A DNA stretch of 64,000 nt from Ruegeria halocynthiae (GTDB taxonomy: Bacteria > Pseudomonadota > Alphaproteobacteria > Rhodobacterales > Rhodobacteraceae): NCBI RefSeq assembly GCF_900106805.1, contig NZ_FNNP01000002.1, forward strand, positions 124,001-188,000, given 5' to 3'. Both the position numbers and the translations under genes were made by a program. The notes beneath the pieces are model-generated. The model was not told the DNA's origin. It worked only from the letters and a program-made list of their open reading frames with translations, and ran no database searches. This document shows positions 1 through 8,283 of the stretch, piece by piece. The number at the start of each line of letters is the position of its first letter. Positions within the stretch are counted from its first letter, which is position 1.

Positions 1-2
1 TC

Positions 3-887
3 TACTCAGAAGTTCTGGGCCTGCAGGTCTCGGACGAAAGTGACAGTCATGTCTATCTGCGCGCGATGGAGGAACGTGGGCATCACTGCGTAATCCTGCA
101 GAAATCTGATCAGCCGGGTACCGTGGAAGTCATGGGTTTCAAAACTTTTGACGAAGAGGACCTGGATCGGGCCGAGGCCTATTTTCAATCCAAAGGCCGC
201 CCAACCGCCTGGGTTGACCGCCCATATCAGGGCCGAACTTTGCTGACCTCGGACAATATGGGCATTCCGCTAGAGTTTTATCACAAGATGGACCGATTGG
301 GGCCGATCCATCAAAACTACGCGCTCTATCGTGGTGTAAAACCGTTGCGGATTGATCATTTCAACTGTTTTTCGACCAATGTTGACAACAGCGTTGCCTT
401 CTACAGCGATTTTGGATTTCGTGTCACTGAGTACACAGAAGATGAAGACAGCAAGAAATTGTGGGCCGCCTGGATGCACCGCAAGGGTGGGGTGCATGAC
501 ATGGCTTTCACCAATGGCAAAGGCCCACGAATGCACCACGTTGCCTTCTGGGTGCCCACCCCGCTGAATATCATTGATCTGCTCGATCTGATGTCCACCA
601 CTGGATATGTGGACAACATCGAACGCGGCCCGGGGCGGCACGGTATTTCGAATGCCTTCTTCCTGTATATCCTCGACCCCGATGGCCACCGGATTGAGAT
701 CTATTGTTCAGATTATCAGACCGTTGACCCTGATCTGGAACCGATCAAGTGGGATCTGAAGGACCCGCAGCGTCAGACGCTTTGGGGTGCACCGGCACCG
801 CGCAGCTGGTTTGAACACGGTACGTCCTTTGTGGGTGTCGATGTAAACGAACCGGATCTGTCCGCATCCCCGATCATCGCACCGTAA
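3..887 (+). CDS. hpaD: 3,4-dihydroxyphenylacetate 2,3-dioxygenase (type I extradiol), 5' end cut
   Basis: Ring-cleavage enzyme of the homoprotocatechuate pathway: it opens 3,4-dihydroxyphenylacetate next to the hydroxyls to give 5-carboxymethyl-2-hydroxymuconate semialdehyde. The reading frame is already open at base 3, so the start lies left of the window and 294 codons are visible. Two VOC (glyoxalase-fold) modules can be followed. The catalytic half carries the 2-His-1-Glu iron/manganese triad in IDHFNCF, MHHVAFW and HRIEIYCSDY. The long tail after the last Glu (IKWDLKDPQRQTLWG) is typical of the Brevibacterium HPCD/HpaD family and not of the LigB-type HpaD of E. coli. The following genes supply the next pathway steps, which supports the substrate. 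The family call is firm; the metal is not visible from sequence. Confidence 0.9.
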   Translation, partial: YSEVLGLQVSDESDSHVYLRAMEERGHHCVILQKSDQPGTVEVMGFKTFDEEDLDRAEAYFQSKGRPTAWVDRPYQGRTLLTSDNMGIPLEFYHKMDRLGPIHQNYALYRGVKPLRIDHFNCFSTNVDNSVAFYSDFGFRVTEYTEDEDSKKLWAAWMHRKGGVHDMAFTNGKGPRMHHVAFWVPTPLNIIDLLDLMSTTGYVDNIERGPGRHGISNAFFLYILDPDGHRIEIYCSDYQTVDPDLEPIKWDLKDPQRQTLWGAPAPRSWFEHGTSFVGVDVNEPDLSASPIIAP

Positions 888-897
888 GAAGAATAAT

Positions 898-1222
898 ATG
901 ATCGAACTGAGCGACCTCGGTCTGTTACGTGAGGCTACCCTTGTTGACGCAGGCTGGGTTGCGGCCGATGCCGAGACAGGAATTGCTGCAGCCGACCCGG
1001 CAAGCGGAGTGGTTATCGGTCATGTTCCCAATCTGGGCGCGCCCGAGACCACACGAGTCATAGAGACAGGTGGCGACGTACCTTCACCGTGCTCGACAAT
1101 GATGAACTAGACGCCACGGTCGAGGGAGCGGTGTTGAGAAGTTTCGCACCAATGGACTAGATGATTTCATGGAACTCAAATATCTCTGCATGGGCGGGAT
1201 TGATGCCGCCGAGGAGGCCTAA
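898..1222 (+). pseudogene. Internally deleted succinate-semialdehyde dehydrogenase (gabD-like) remnant
   Basis: A normal aldehyde dehydrogenase of this family has about 480 residues; here three short pieces survive. The first 56 codons (ATG at 898; LLREATLVDAGWV, VVIGHVPNLGAPETTRVIE) match the family N terminus. Next comes a piece resembling the mid-protein ELGGNAPF..DDADLDAAVEGA block (ETGGDVP, then after a frame change FTVLDNDELDATVEGAV). Last is the family C terminus (GLDDFMELKYLCMGGI) ending at TAA 1220-1222. That TAA still overlaps the ATG of the next gene, so the original translational coupling is preserved while the enzyme is lost. Succinic semialdehyde is the end product of this pathway, so the parent enzyme made sense here. 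It could instead have been hpaE, but the C-terminal piece reads more like GabD. Confidence 0.8.
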
Positions 1223-2076
1223 TGCGCTTTGCAACTTACACCGCCAACGGAAAAACTCATTTTGGTGCGATCACCGATGAGGGCGCGATAGCGTTGAACA
1301 ACGAATTTCCCGATCACAACAGTCTTTATGAAGTTGTCGCGGCAGGGGCATTCGATCAGTTGGCTGCCGCCGTCGAAGGAAAATCGGTCACACATACGGA
1401 TTTCACCTATGAAATGGTGATGCCGGATGTACGACGTATCCTCTGCGTTGGCGTGAACTTTCCTGACCGCAACGCGGAATACAAGGATGGAAGTGCTCAA
1501 CCCAAATACATGTCGCTGTTTCCGCGTTTCGCCAGCGGCTTTACCGGGCACGACTGCCCGCTGATCCGCCCACCAGAGAACCATACGCTGGATTACGAAG
1601 GCGAAGTGGCTATCGTGATCGGCAAGGCGGGCCGCCGGATTTCGCAGGATGACGCATATGACCACATCGCGGCCTTGACCCTATGCAACGAAGGCACGAT
1701 CCGCGATTGGGTCCGCCACGCCAAGTTCAACGTTACTCAGGGCAAGAACTGGGACAACTCCGGCGCCATCGGTCCATGGCTGGTTCCCTTTTGCGACGCC
1801 GCCCAACTGGACGACGCTCGCATCCAGACCCATGTGAACGGAGAGTTGCGCCAGGACGATACGCTGAACCGCATGATGTTCCCGATCCGGCGCGAGATCG
1901 AATACATTTCGACCTTCATGACCCTGCGGCCCGGCGACATCATCGTCACCGGCACGCCGACCGGTGCGGGTGCGCGGTTTGATCCGCCGAAATACCTGGC
2001 GCCCGGTGATGTGGTCGAGGTGTCGGTCGAGGGTATCGGCATCTTGCGCAACTCCATCGAGGACGAATTGCTATGA
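1222..2076 (+). CDS. Fumarylacetoacetate hydrolase-family decarboxylase/isomerase (HpaG-like)
   Basis: Expected to act on 5-carboxymethyl-2-oxo-hex-3-ene-1,6-dioate and its product (decarboxylation and isomerisation) in homoprotocatechuate degradation, in the cytoplasm. The 284-residue protein has the FAH fold signature: YEGEVAIVIGK supplies the two acidic metal ligands (E126, E128), and the third position lies in CNEGTIRDW, where the usual Asp is Glu157, as in the HpaG-type subfamily I know. The C-terminal GDIIVTGTPTGAG block is also present. It is one FAH module, whereas E. coli HpaG is a tandem of two. The ATG overlaps the pseudogene stop (TAATG) and is preceded by GAGGAGG. Its stop overlaps hpaH by four bases, so it is operonic. 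The exact reaction is inferred from context. Confidence 0.85.
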   Translation: MRFATYTANGKTHFGAITDEGAIALNNEFPDHNSLYEVVAAGAFDQLAAAVEGKSVTHTDFTYEMVMPDVRRILCVGVNFPDRNAEYKDGSAQPKYMSLFPRFASGFTGHDCPLIRPPENHTLDYEGEVAIVIGKAGRRISQDDAYDHIAALTLCNEGTIRDWVRHAKFNVTQGKNWDNSGAIGPWLVPFCDAAQLDDARIQTHVNGELRQDDTLNRMMFPIRREIEYISTFMTLRPGDIIVTGTPTGAGARFDPPKYLAPGDVVEVSVEGIGILRNSIEDELL

Positions 2077-2873
2077 CCCCCGAGGATCACTCGCTTGCTG
2101 CTGCTGATTTGTTGAATGCCGAACGCACGCGTAAGCAGATCGGACTGTTGACGCTGCGCCATCCCGAAATGGGGATGGACGACGCCTATGAAGTGCAGAA
2201 TGCCATCTATCGCGTCAAGCTGGCCGAAGGGCGCAAGGTTATCGGTTGGAAGATCGGCCTGACATCGAAGGCGATGCAGCATGCGTTGAACATCGACATC
2301 CCCGACAGCGGCATCCTGTTCGACAATATGGAGTTCGAAACTGGTGCGACCGTTCCCGCCGGACGTTTTATCCAGCCCCGGGTCGAAGCCGAAATTGCGT
2401 TTGTCATGAAGGACGCCATCGGAGGCGCCGATGTGACCCGAGCCAAGGTTTTACAGGCAACCGACTATGTTGCTCCGTCGATCGAGATCCTCGACACGCG
2501 CATTCAGCGTACCAACCCTGAGACCGGAAAGGCGCGCACCGTGTACGATACGATCAGCGATAACGCCGCCAATGCCGGCATTGTACTGGGCGCTGCGCAC
2601 CATGCGGTGGATGCCTTCGACCTGCGCTGGGTTGGCGCTCTGACCTTCCGTGACGGCGAAATCGAGGAAACCGGCTTGGGCGCGGGTGTGCTGAACGATC
2701 CGGTCGAAAGCGTTGTCTGGCTGGCGCGGCGCATGGCGCAATACGGTCAGAGCATCGAACCCGGCCAGGTCATCCTGTCCGGAAGCTTCATCCGCCCTGT
2801 CGAGTGTCCGCCGGGCGCGGAAATCCACGCTGATTTCGGGTCTTTCGGGTCCGTCGATATCAATTTTGCATAA
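2073..2873 (+). CDS. hpaH: 2-oxo-hept-4-ene-1,7-dioate hydratase
   Basis: Adds water to 2-oxo-hept-4-ene-1,7-dioate to give the 4-hydroxy-2-oxo acid that HpaI cleaves. At 266 residues it has the usual length of the MhpD/HpaH family. Family marks are VIGWKIGLTSKAMQ near residue 55, the acidic metal-site strand PRVEAEIAFVMK near residue 110, and a C-terminal VILSGSFIRPVE loop. The ATG lies inside an ATGA overlap with the preceding FAH gene. The following aldolase starts 12 bases after the stop and has its own ribosome site (AAGGAG), so the set is one transcript. Confidence 0.92.
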   Translation: MTPEDHSLAAADLLNAERTRKQIGLLTLRHPEMGMDDAYEVQNAIYRVKLAEGRKVIGWKIGLTSKAMQHALNIDIPDSGILFDNMEFETGATVPAGRFIQPRVEAEIAFVMKDAIGGADVTRAKVLQATDYVAPSIEILDTRIQRTNPETGKARTVYDTISDNAANAGIVLGAAHHAVDAFDLRWVGALTFRDGEIEETGLGAGVLNDPVESVVWLARRMAQYGQSIEPGQVILSGSFIRPVECPPGAEIHADFGSFGSVDINFA

Positions 2874-2885
2874 AGGAGCCGCGCT

Positions 2886-3944
2886 ATGCCCGCCCCACAA
2901 AACGTGTTCAAGGCCGCGCTGAAAGCCGGAGAGCCTCAGATCGGATGTTGGATCGGTATGGCCGACGCCTATGCCGCAGAAATCGCCGCAACCGCCGGCT
3001 TTGACTGGTTGCTGGTCGATGGCGAACACGCGCCCAACGATCTGCGATCGATCCTAGAACAGGTGCGCGTGATCGAAGGTTCGGGCAGCGTGCCGGTTGC
3101 GCGTTTGCCAATTGGTGAAACCTGGATGATCAAGCAATACCTGGACGCGGGCGTTCAGAGTATCTTGGTGCCTATGGTCGAAAGCGCCGATCAGGCGCGC
3201 GCGCTGGTGCGGGCGGTACAGTATCCCCCGCGTGGCGTACGGGGCGTAGGCTCGTCTCTTGCACGGGCTTCGCAGTTTGCGGCGATCCCAGATTATCTCA
3301 CAACGGCGGATGAGGAAATCTGTCTGTTAATTCAGGTTGAAAACAACGCAGGCATGGCCGCGCTGGATGAAATACTGACGGTGGAGGGCGTCGACGGAGT
3401 TTTCATCGGCCCGGCAGATCTGGCGGCCGATATGGGCCAGCTTGGCAACGCAGGTCATCCGGACGTTGAGCAGGCGGTTACAGACGGCCTGGCCCGAATT
3501 GTTGCATCCGGAAAGGCTGCGGGTATCCTTACCCTTGACCCGGCGATGCAACGCAATTGCCTTGATTTAGGCGTGACCTTTCTGGCAACCGAAATCGATG
3601 TAACGCTCTTCGCAAAAAGCATGAGAGCGAAAGCTCAGAGCGGGTTCGCCCTATTACCGCAGCAGATAGTAACGGGTCAGGCCGAGACCGGGAACGCCAG
3701 TAAATATCTGCAGCAATTGTGCAAACACTGGTCCCACAAGGGACAGGTCGAATTTGATGTCTACGCCGGGACCATTTCATTTGCCAGCGGCAACTCGGTA
3801 AAGCTGAAAGCAACTTCCGAAGCCTTGGAAATCGAAGCATCGGTAAGTCCACGCGGCGATCTGGACCGTTGGAAAATCGCAATCACCGACCACCTGAAAC
3901 GTTTCGCCTTTCGCGAAGAGTTCGAACTGTACTGGAACAACTAA
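2886..3944 (+). CDS. hpaI: HpaI aldolase fused to a DUF2218-like C-terminal domain
   Basis: Residues 1-250 are a class II HpaI/HpcH aldolase, which splits 4-hydroxy-2-oxoheptanedioate into pyruvate and succinic semialdehyde. All expected active-site residues are visible: His48 in DGEHAPND, Arg73 in VARLP, Glu152 in QVEN and Asp178 in GPADLA. Family members normally stop near residue 250-267. Here the frame continues without a break into about 90 residues that read like DUF2218: ASKYLQQLCKHWSHK, VEFDVYAG and DHLKRFAFREEF. DUF2218 proteins are usually free-standing, of unknown function and often near metal-uptake genes. The fusion may be real, or an old deletion may have joined two genes. It is the last gene of the operon and is followed by IS debris. 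Confidence 0.88.
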   Translation: MPAPQNVFKAALKAGEPQIGCWIGMADAYAAEIAATAGFDWLLVDGEHAPNDLRSILEQVRVIEGSGSVPVARLPIGETWMIKQYLDAGVQSILVPMVESADQARALVRAVQYPPRGVRGVGSSLARASQFAAIPDYLTTADEEICLLIQVENNAGMAALDEILTVEGVDGVFIGPADLAADMGQLGNAGHPDVEQAVTDGLARIVASGKAAGILTLDPAMQRNCLDLGVTFLATEIDVTLFAKSMRAKAQSGFALLPQQIVTGQAETGNASKYLQQLCKHWSHKGQVEFDVYAGTISFASGNSVKLKATSEALEIEASVSPRGDLDRWKIAITDHLKRFAFREEFELYWNN

Positions 3945-4339
3945 CGGCCTACAATTGGAGGCACCCCGCTTTTTCGCAGACTTTATTCTGCCTCACAGAC
4001 TCCAGCCGTTTGGCACAATGCTGAATGACCTTAATGCAAGATGCACATGGATTTTGCCTGGAAAAGCCAACATTGGCCACAATATGTATCACAACTCCAT
4101 GAATCCCAATGTAGGTATTCCCAGGATTGTGCGGGCAAACGTCCCAATCCAGACAACAGTTAAAGACGGCACAAGTGTAGGTACGTAATACCATCGCTGA
4201 ATTAAGTTCAGCGCGGGGTTCTTGCATCGCAAGTGCACGGCGGCAGGATTGAACCAGCGATCTCGACCACGTGATGCTGCCCTGACAGGGTTTACGCATT
4301 CACAGAATGATTGTGACCCTCACCCGGGGGATCCTTTAT
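3945..4339. other. Intergenic stretch with no supportable gene
   Basis: Open frames exist on both strands (for example minus 3949-4299), but none shows a recognisable domain, ribosome site or coherent composition. On the minus strand around 4245-4290 there is a tRNA T-arm-like GGTTCAATCC; the surrounding stems do not pair, so it is not called as a tRNA. The stretch lies between the catabolic operon and an IS3 remnant and is probably transfer-related debris. Confidence 0.5.
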
Positions 4340-4510
4340 TTATAACAAGAATCTATGAGTCTGGTATTCATGTTCTTGGTTGTTGGTTTGGGCAAGCACG
4401 CCAGGCGCGGAGCCCGCACATTGCCCAAGCGTCTGGCGTGCTTCTACGAGCTTTTTCTGTTTGCAAGCATCGAGTGCGGCGTGACGATTGTTATAGTCGT
4501 AGTGCCAGAG
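4340..4510 (-). mobile_element. IS3-family transposase (OrfB) C-terminal remnant
   Basis: Read on the minus strand, this stretch encodes LWHYDYNNRHAALDA, then EARQTLGQCAGSAPGVLAQ, then EYQTHRFLL and a stop at 4340-4342. This resembles the C-terminal end of IS3-group OrfB transposases, where WRxDYNxxRPHSxLG is followed by a GSAPGALAQ-type tail. The frame is broken by a stop just upstream (around 4520), and the catalytic DDE region is absent, so it is inactive. A matching OrfA start lies at 8469 on the same strand. Confidence 0.6.
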
Positions 4511-4678
4511 CGCCAACCGGAATTAATTTTTGAAGCATTCGAAATTTCGTTGGCGATCTTCGAAAAAGGCGCGAGTGTAGTTTTGTACCCCGATGACTAC
4601 AAACCCTGCTTCTCGAAAATCTCTCTTAGCACAAGTTCGAAAAACTTGCTCAGATAGTGGCTCTGAGATGAAAGAATC

Positions 4679-5518
4679 CTATATACCGATCTTGCGAAGT
4701 CGATATGCCAATCGACGATATAGAACTGGTGGCAACAGGTCTTTCAAAATTGCGTGCCGCGCTTCAATTTTGTCATGCTGGTCAGCTGTACCAGGGCGCG
4801 GCTTGAATAACGTGCTGTGCGACTTTCGGGTCTCATCCCACGTCGCTGTGTAATAGTAGAGCGCGATGGACATTCGTGGTTCACCGGTGGGGCTGTTAAC
4901 TGTTTCCGGGTTGCCGTGCCAGCTTTCTGAAGACGTATTGAAACAAGCCATTCGGTTGAACAGCGGGACAAAGCTTTTGACCTTTCTGCTCATGTCTTTT
5001 TCCCAGACTTCGAACGATCCGCCCCAGTCCTGCTGCCAATCCTTGTTGAGATAGATGAGAATATTAAGCCGACGCTCCAAGTTCATCTTACCATGATGAT
5101 TAAAATCAGCATGAATATCCAAATGACCGCCATTGGCGACGACATGAACGCCTGCTCCCATAAAATAGGGATCCGGGATAAGACCATCAATTCCCGTAAG
5201 TTCTTCAAGAAAAGCAAGAAACGGGCGCGAGTTCAACGCATAAAATAACTGCCGGGTATAGGGAGGCAGCCGCTCTGGTATGTAGCTTGTTTTCAACTTT
5301 TCCTGAACGCGATCGAAACTCGATTCCGCCTCGGGCAAAGATTCCAATTCTTCTTTTACACGTTCCAGAATTTCGGGGGGCAGGAAATCGTCATAAGAAC
5401 CATGCGGGTAGGGTTGTTCATTTTGATAGGTTTCTGCGAAGGGTTCTGCTGCTTTTCTTGCTTCAGCAGAGGAAATTAGCAGAGTCTCGGGATTGAGAGG
5501 ATAAACAACTTTGTTCAT
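4679..5518 (-). CDS. 2-oxoglutarate/Fe(II)-dependent oxygenase
   Basis: Hydroxylase-type oxygenase of the prolyl-4-hydroxylase/2OG-FeII_Oxy superfamily. The ATG at 5518 is chosen because AAGAAGG lies about 11 bases upstream; an in-frame ATG at 5584 would add 22 residues but lacks such a site. With this start the protein has 279 residues. The iron triad is visible: H136 and D138 in HADF and H201 in SWHG. Arg215 in PRMSIALYY should bind 2-oxoglutarate. Members like this sit in many exopolysaccharide and O-antigen loci and may modify a sugar or a surface protein, but the substrate cannot be read. It is followed at higher coordinates by the exosortase, which is transcribed in the same direction and is probably cotranscribed. 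Confidence 0.82.
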   Translation of the reverse strand: MNKVVYPLNPETLLISSAEARKAAEPFAETYQNEQPYPHGSYDDFLPPEILERVKEELESLPEAESSFDRVQEKLKTSYIPERLPPYTRQLFYALNSRPFLAFLEELTGIDGLIPDPYFMGAGVHVVANGGHLDIHADFNHHGKMNLERRLNILIYLNKDWQQDWGGSFEVWEKDMSRKVKSFVPLFNRMACFNTSSESWHGNPETVNSPTGEPRMSIALYYYTATWDETRKSHSTLFKPRPGTADQHDKIEARHAILKDLLPPVLYRRLAYRLRKIGI

Positions 5519-5613
5519 GATCTTAGATGCCTTCTTAAACATTGTGCATGGCTTAAACAGTTCAGCCAACCGGTAAGCTTCCAAGGGTTACCATGCATAC
5601 TAATACTATCTCA

Positions 5614-7293
5614 TCACGGTATAAATCTCGGTAGTTGCGGCAAAATGCTGCGTGTTGCTTCATTCAGCCTGTTCTCCGCTTGAATCATACCTTCATCATC
5701 ATTGCTGGAAATGGGGGTAATCAAACGCACGATTGCGCTGTCATTCCGGCCGTATCGTACTTTGCCAGCCAATAGTAGAAGTTTAGCTTTTAGCCCTGAA
5801 CTTGTGCGTTGGCTTTGTTGTTCAAACCAAAAATAGACAAGCATCCTGGTCGTACCCTTTTGGATAATGGCCCGGTTCAAGCTAAATGCCATTTCTGGCG
5901 AAACGGGTGCGTCAATCTTATTCAGTTGCGCAATTTCCCAACCTGCACCGGGCAAACATACCTCGGGAGAGTGAACGCCACCATCATTCTGATCCCTGTA
6001 CCAAGCCATAAAGAGATCAACCGGAGCTTGATCGCCAAACTGCCGGATTTCTGCCGAGTAATAATCATCCGCGCCCAATACTTGCTCGATGACGGGATCA
6101 AGCGCACGTTGGTGGCCAGCTTGCCAGCCATCTATGTCAGATGGGAACAGAGCGAAAGGATCGCGTGAGATGGTATGTGTTTCGAGTTTAGGAATTGTAG
6201 GCCATAAAATTGTGAGACTCACGGCCAAGAGAGAGCAAAAGACCAACGCCGCCGATGGTGCAAGATATTGCAATCGCATGGCCTGAGCGCCAACACCGCT
6301 CGTTTCCAGATCCAGCGCATCCGTTAAACTTATTTTGTCACGGCGTAGCAAAACCAGTGTCCAAGCCAGCAAAAATAGAATGAATATGCAGGCGGCAAAT
6401 ATTACCCATCCTTCAAAGAAATGCGAGAAACCTTCAACATATTCAATGCCATAGTTGTTGACAATTACCCCAGCGATCGCAATTCGCACTGAGTTCATCA
6501 AAATCGTGATCGGCGCCGCAGCAATCAACAAGACCGCTTTGTGCCAAACTGGACCTTGGTACAAGACTGCGAAGATGTAAGAGAAACTGAGGATCGGGAA
6601 CAGATATCGTAAACCCGAACACGCCTCTGCCACGTGCAGCTTGTAGACCCCAAGATCAATAATGTTGCCATCCAGAAAAACAGGAACATTCATCATTTGG
6701 AGGAAAAATACCCCCAATTCGGATGATACGCCCTGAAGGTATGTGGAAACTCCATAGTAGAGGCCGATTGGCAAGGGCAGCATATAGATCAAATGAAAAA
6801 CGGGCGGCCAGAATTGCCGCCCCTGCTGCCAACCAAAACTAAGCAGAACAACCGCCCCGACCCAAAGTATCATGGCATAGGCGACGATGTCACCGATCTG
6901 CACAAGCTTTCCGATCAAGGCCAATGCAAAAGCAAAAACCAGTAATGCAACACCGGGTCTTCGGTCACACACAGATTGTGTATCGATCGGAACGGTCTTC
7001 AACTGACGTAGAAACAGAAACAACGACAGTACGGGAATAAGGGGGCCATGGCTATATTCTGGCAAGCGCCAGGCTGACAGAAGTTCGGAAAACCCATCTT
7101 CGAAGAAAAGAAATGATGCTAGTGTGATCACCAGCAACCAAAACATACCCCAAGTTGATAGTGCGGAAGCAGCACCCAACGTGGTTTGCGGACTCGATAA
7201 TTTGTCCAACGACTTGATACCTCTGCCCATTAAAAAGGCGACACTATACACAACTGACGGTATATCATAGCTCAGCCACCGACAATAATCCAC
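5614..7293 (-). CDS. xrtD: Exosortase with C-terminal EpsI-like domain, probable XrtD (VPLPA-CTERM) type
   Basis: Inner-membrane cysteine transpeptidase-like enzyme that processes proteins carrying a C-terminal CTERM sorting signal and is linked to exopolysaccharide production. About eight membrane helices occupy residues 45-318. The catalytic set is present: Cys225 in EACSGLRY, Arg270 in NSVRIA and His291 in SHFFEGW. Residues about 380-555 form the periplasmic EpsI (DUF3485) domain, with HSPEVCLPGAGW as its hallmark. This fusion, in a rhodobacterial-type genome, fits XrtD, but XrtA-type enzymes can also be fused to EpsI, so the letter is provisional. A start at Met23 (7227) is also possible because neither ATG has a clear ribosome site. 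No protein in the window ends in a recognisable VPLPA-CTERM tail, so the substrate is encoded elsewhere. Confidence 0.85.
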   Translation of the reverse strand: MDYCRWLSYDIPSVVYSVAFLMGRGIKSLDKLSSPQTTLGAASALSTWGMFWLLVITLASFLFFEDGFSELLSAWRLPEYSHGPLIPVLSLFLFLRQLKTVPIDTQSVCDRRPGVALLVFAFALALIGKLVQIGDIVAYAMILWVGAVVLLSFGWQQGRQFWPPVFHLIYMLPLPIGLYYGVSTYLQGVSSELGVFFLQMMNVPVFLDGNIIDLGVYKLHVAEACSGLRYLFPILSFSYIFAVLYQGPVWHKAVLLIAAAPITILMNSVRIAIAGVIVNNYGIEYVEGFSHFFEGWVIFAACIFILFLLAWTLVLLRRDKISLTDALDLETSGVGAQAMRLQYLAPSAALVFCSLLAVSLTILWPTIPKLETHTISRDPFALFPSDIDGWQAGHQRALDPVIEQVLGADDYYSAEIRQFGDQAPVDLFMAWYRDQNDGGVHSPEVCLPGAGWEIAQLNKIDAPVSPEMAFSLNRAIIQKGTTRMLVYFWFEQQSQRTSSGLKAKLLLLAGKVRYGRNDSAIVRLITPISSNDDEGMIQAENRLNEATRSILPQLPRFIP

Positions 7294-7569
7294 TCAACAA
7301 TTTAACGTATGATCGCAGGTGTTTGAACGCCTGTCATACATCGTTCGAATATGTAGCGCGCGAATATGAGAACCTGGGAATTTATGCCTCCCGAATTTCA
7401 GGGTTTGCTACGCAATGGGCGAGGTCATCCAGCTAAACTTGACCGGAACTTGATTGATGGTAGCTTCTGACCGGGAGAGAGAACAACTGTTGGTGGGGGT
7501 TTTTAACCAACTGGGCCGGCTTTCGTATTGCCGCATTTGTAACATTAATCTTTGCAGGAGAATATTAAC

Positions 7570-8283
7570 ATGAGGTTTCCGGGCAGAAGAACAATTGGTG
7601 CGTACTCGATGAAAGCGCAGGCGTTTCTTTATCATGCTATGAAAATGTCGCGCGTGACGGAAGAAATGCGCCGTGTAAATTTGGCTGAGGCAATGGGGTT
7701 TGATGGACAGTGGGATGATCATCGTGAATTCCAAATGGCTTTCTTGCAAGAAAACGGATTGAATGAACAAACTCGCTTTCTCGAGATTGGCAGTGGCCCA
7801 CTCACGCTAGGGATCCCTCTGATACAGTTACTAGATGCCGGAAATTACACGGGTGTTGACATCAGAGAGAACGTGTCGAATTTGGCTTATAATGAAATAG
7901 CACGCGCGGGTCTCGCACGGAAAAATCCCAGGTTAATTGTCTCTGACAATTTTGGTGCTTCTTCCTTGGGTGACGAAACCTTTGATGTAATATGGTCATT
8001 TTCGGTACTTTTTCATCTAAGCGATGATCTTGTTAACGCGCTGTTTTCCAATGTTAAAAAACGACTCTCGCCGAAGGGTCGTTATTGGGCAAACTACAAT
8101 AACATATCAGAAGAGAGCCAGTGGCTAGAGTTCCCATTTGTGAACCGCACAGGCGATTTTTATGAGCGAATAGCAAAGAATAATGGCCTATCCTATAATG
8201 AGCTTGGCGCGATCCAACAGCTCGGCTTCAACGGGCGGGGGCAAGAAAAAAACAACGTAATGTTCGAGCTGGCACATGCCTGA
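7570..8283 (+). CDS. Class I SAM-dependent methyltransferase
   Basis: A 237-residue protein with the SAM-binding loop FLEIGSGPLTLGIP (motif I), an acidic residue after strand 2 in YTGVDIRE, and FDVIWSFSVLFHL at the motif IV position. The ATG at 7570 is chosen because AGGAG lies nine bases upstream; the frame is open slightly further left without a ribosome site. It is transcribed away from the exosortase, with 276 bases between them that probably hold both promoters. The base composition is visibly more AT-rich than the catabolic genes to the left, suggesting transfer. Methylation of a glycan is plausible from context, but the acceptor is unknown. Confidence 0.78.
   Translation: MRFPGRRTIGAYSMKAQAFLYHAMKMSRVTEEMRRVNLAEAMGFDGQWDDHREFQMAFLQENGLNEQTRFLEIGSGPLTLGIPLIQLLDAGNYTGVDIRENVSNLAYNEIARAGLARKNPRLIVSDNFGASSLGDETFDVIWSFSVLFHLSDDLVNALFSNVKKRLSPKGRYWANYNNISEESQWLEFPFVNRTGDFYERIAKNNGLSYNELGAIQQLGFNGRGQEKNNVMFELAHA

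Noticed and set aside
1222-2076. Glu157 in place of the usual third metal-ligand Asp in the FAH enzyme as a possible defect
   Set aside because: The CNEGTIRDW form belongs to a recognisable HpaG-type subfamily, so it is not an anomaly.
4240-4295. Possible tRNA or tRNA-derived attachment site on the minus strand
   Set aside because: GGTTCAATCC and a CTGTCAG-like loop are present, but the T-stem, anticodon stem and acceptor stem do not pair.
3949-4299. 116-codon open frame on the minus strand
   Set aside because: No recognisable domain, no ribosome site, cysteine-rich random-looking composition; lies among IS debris.
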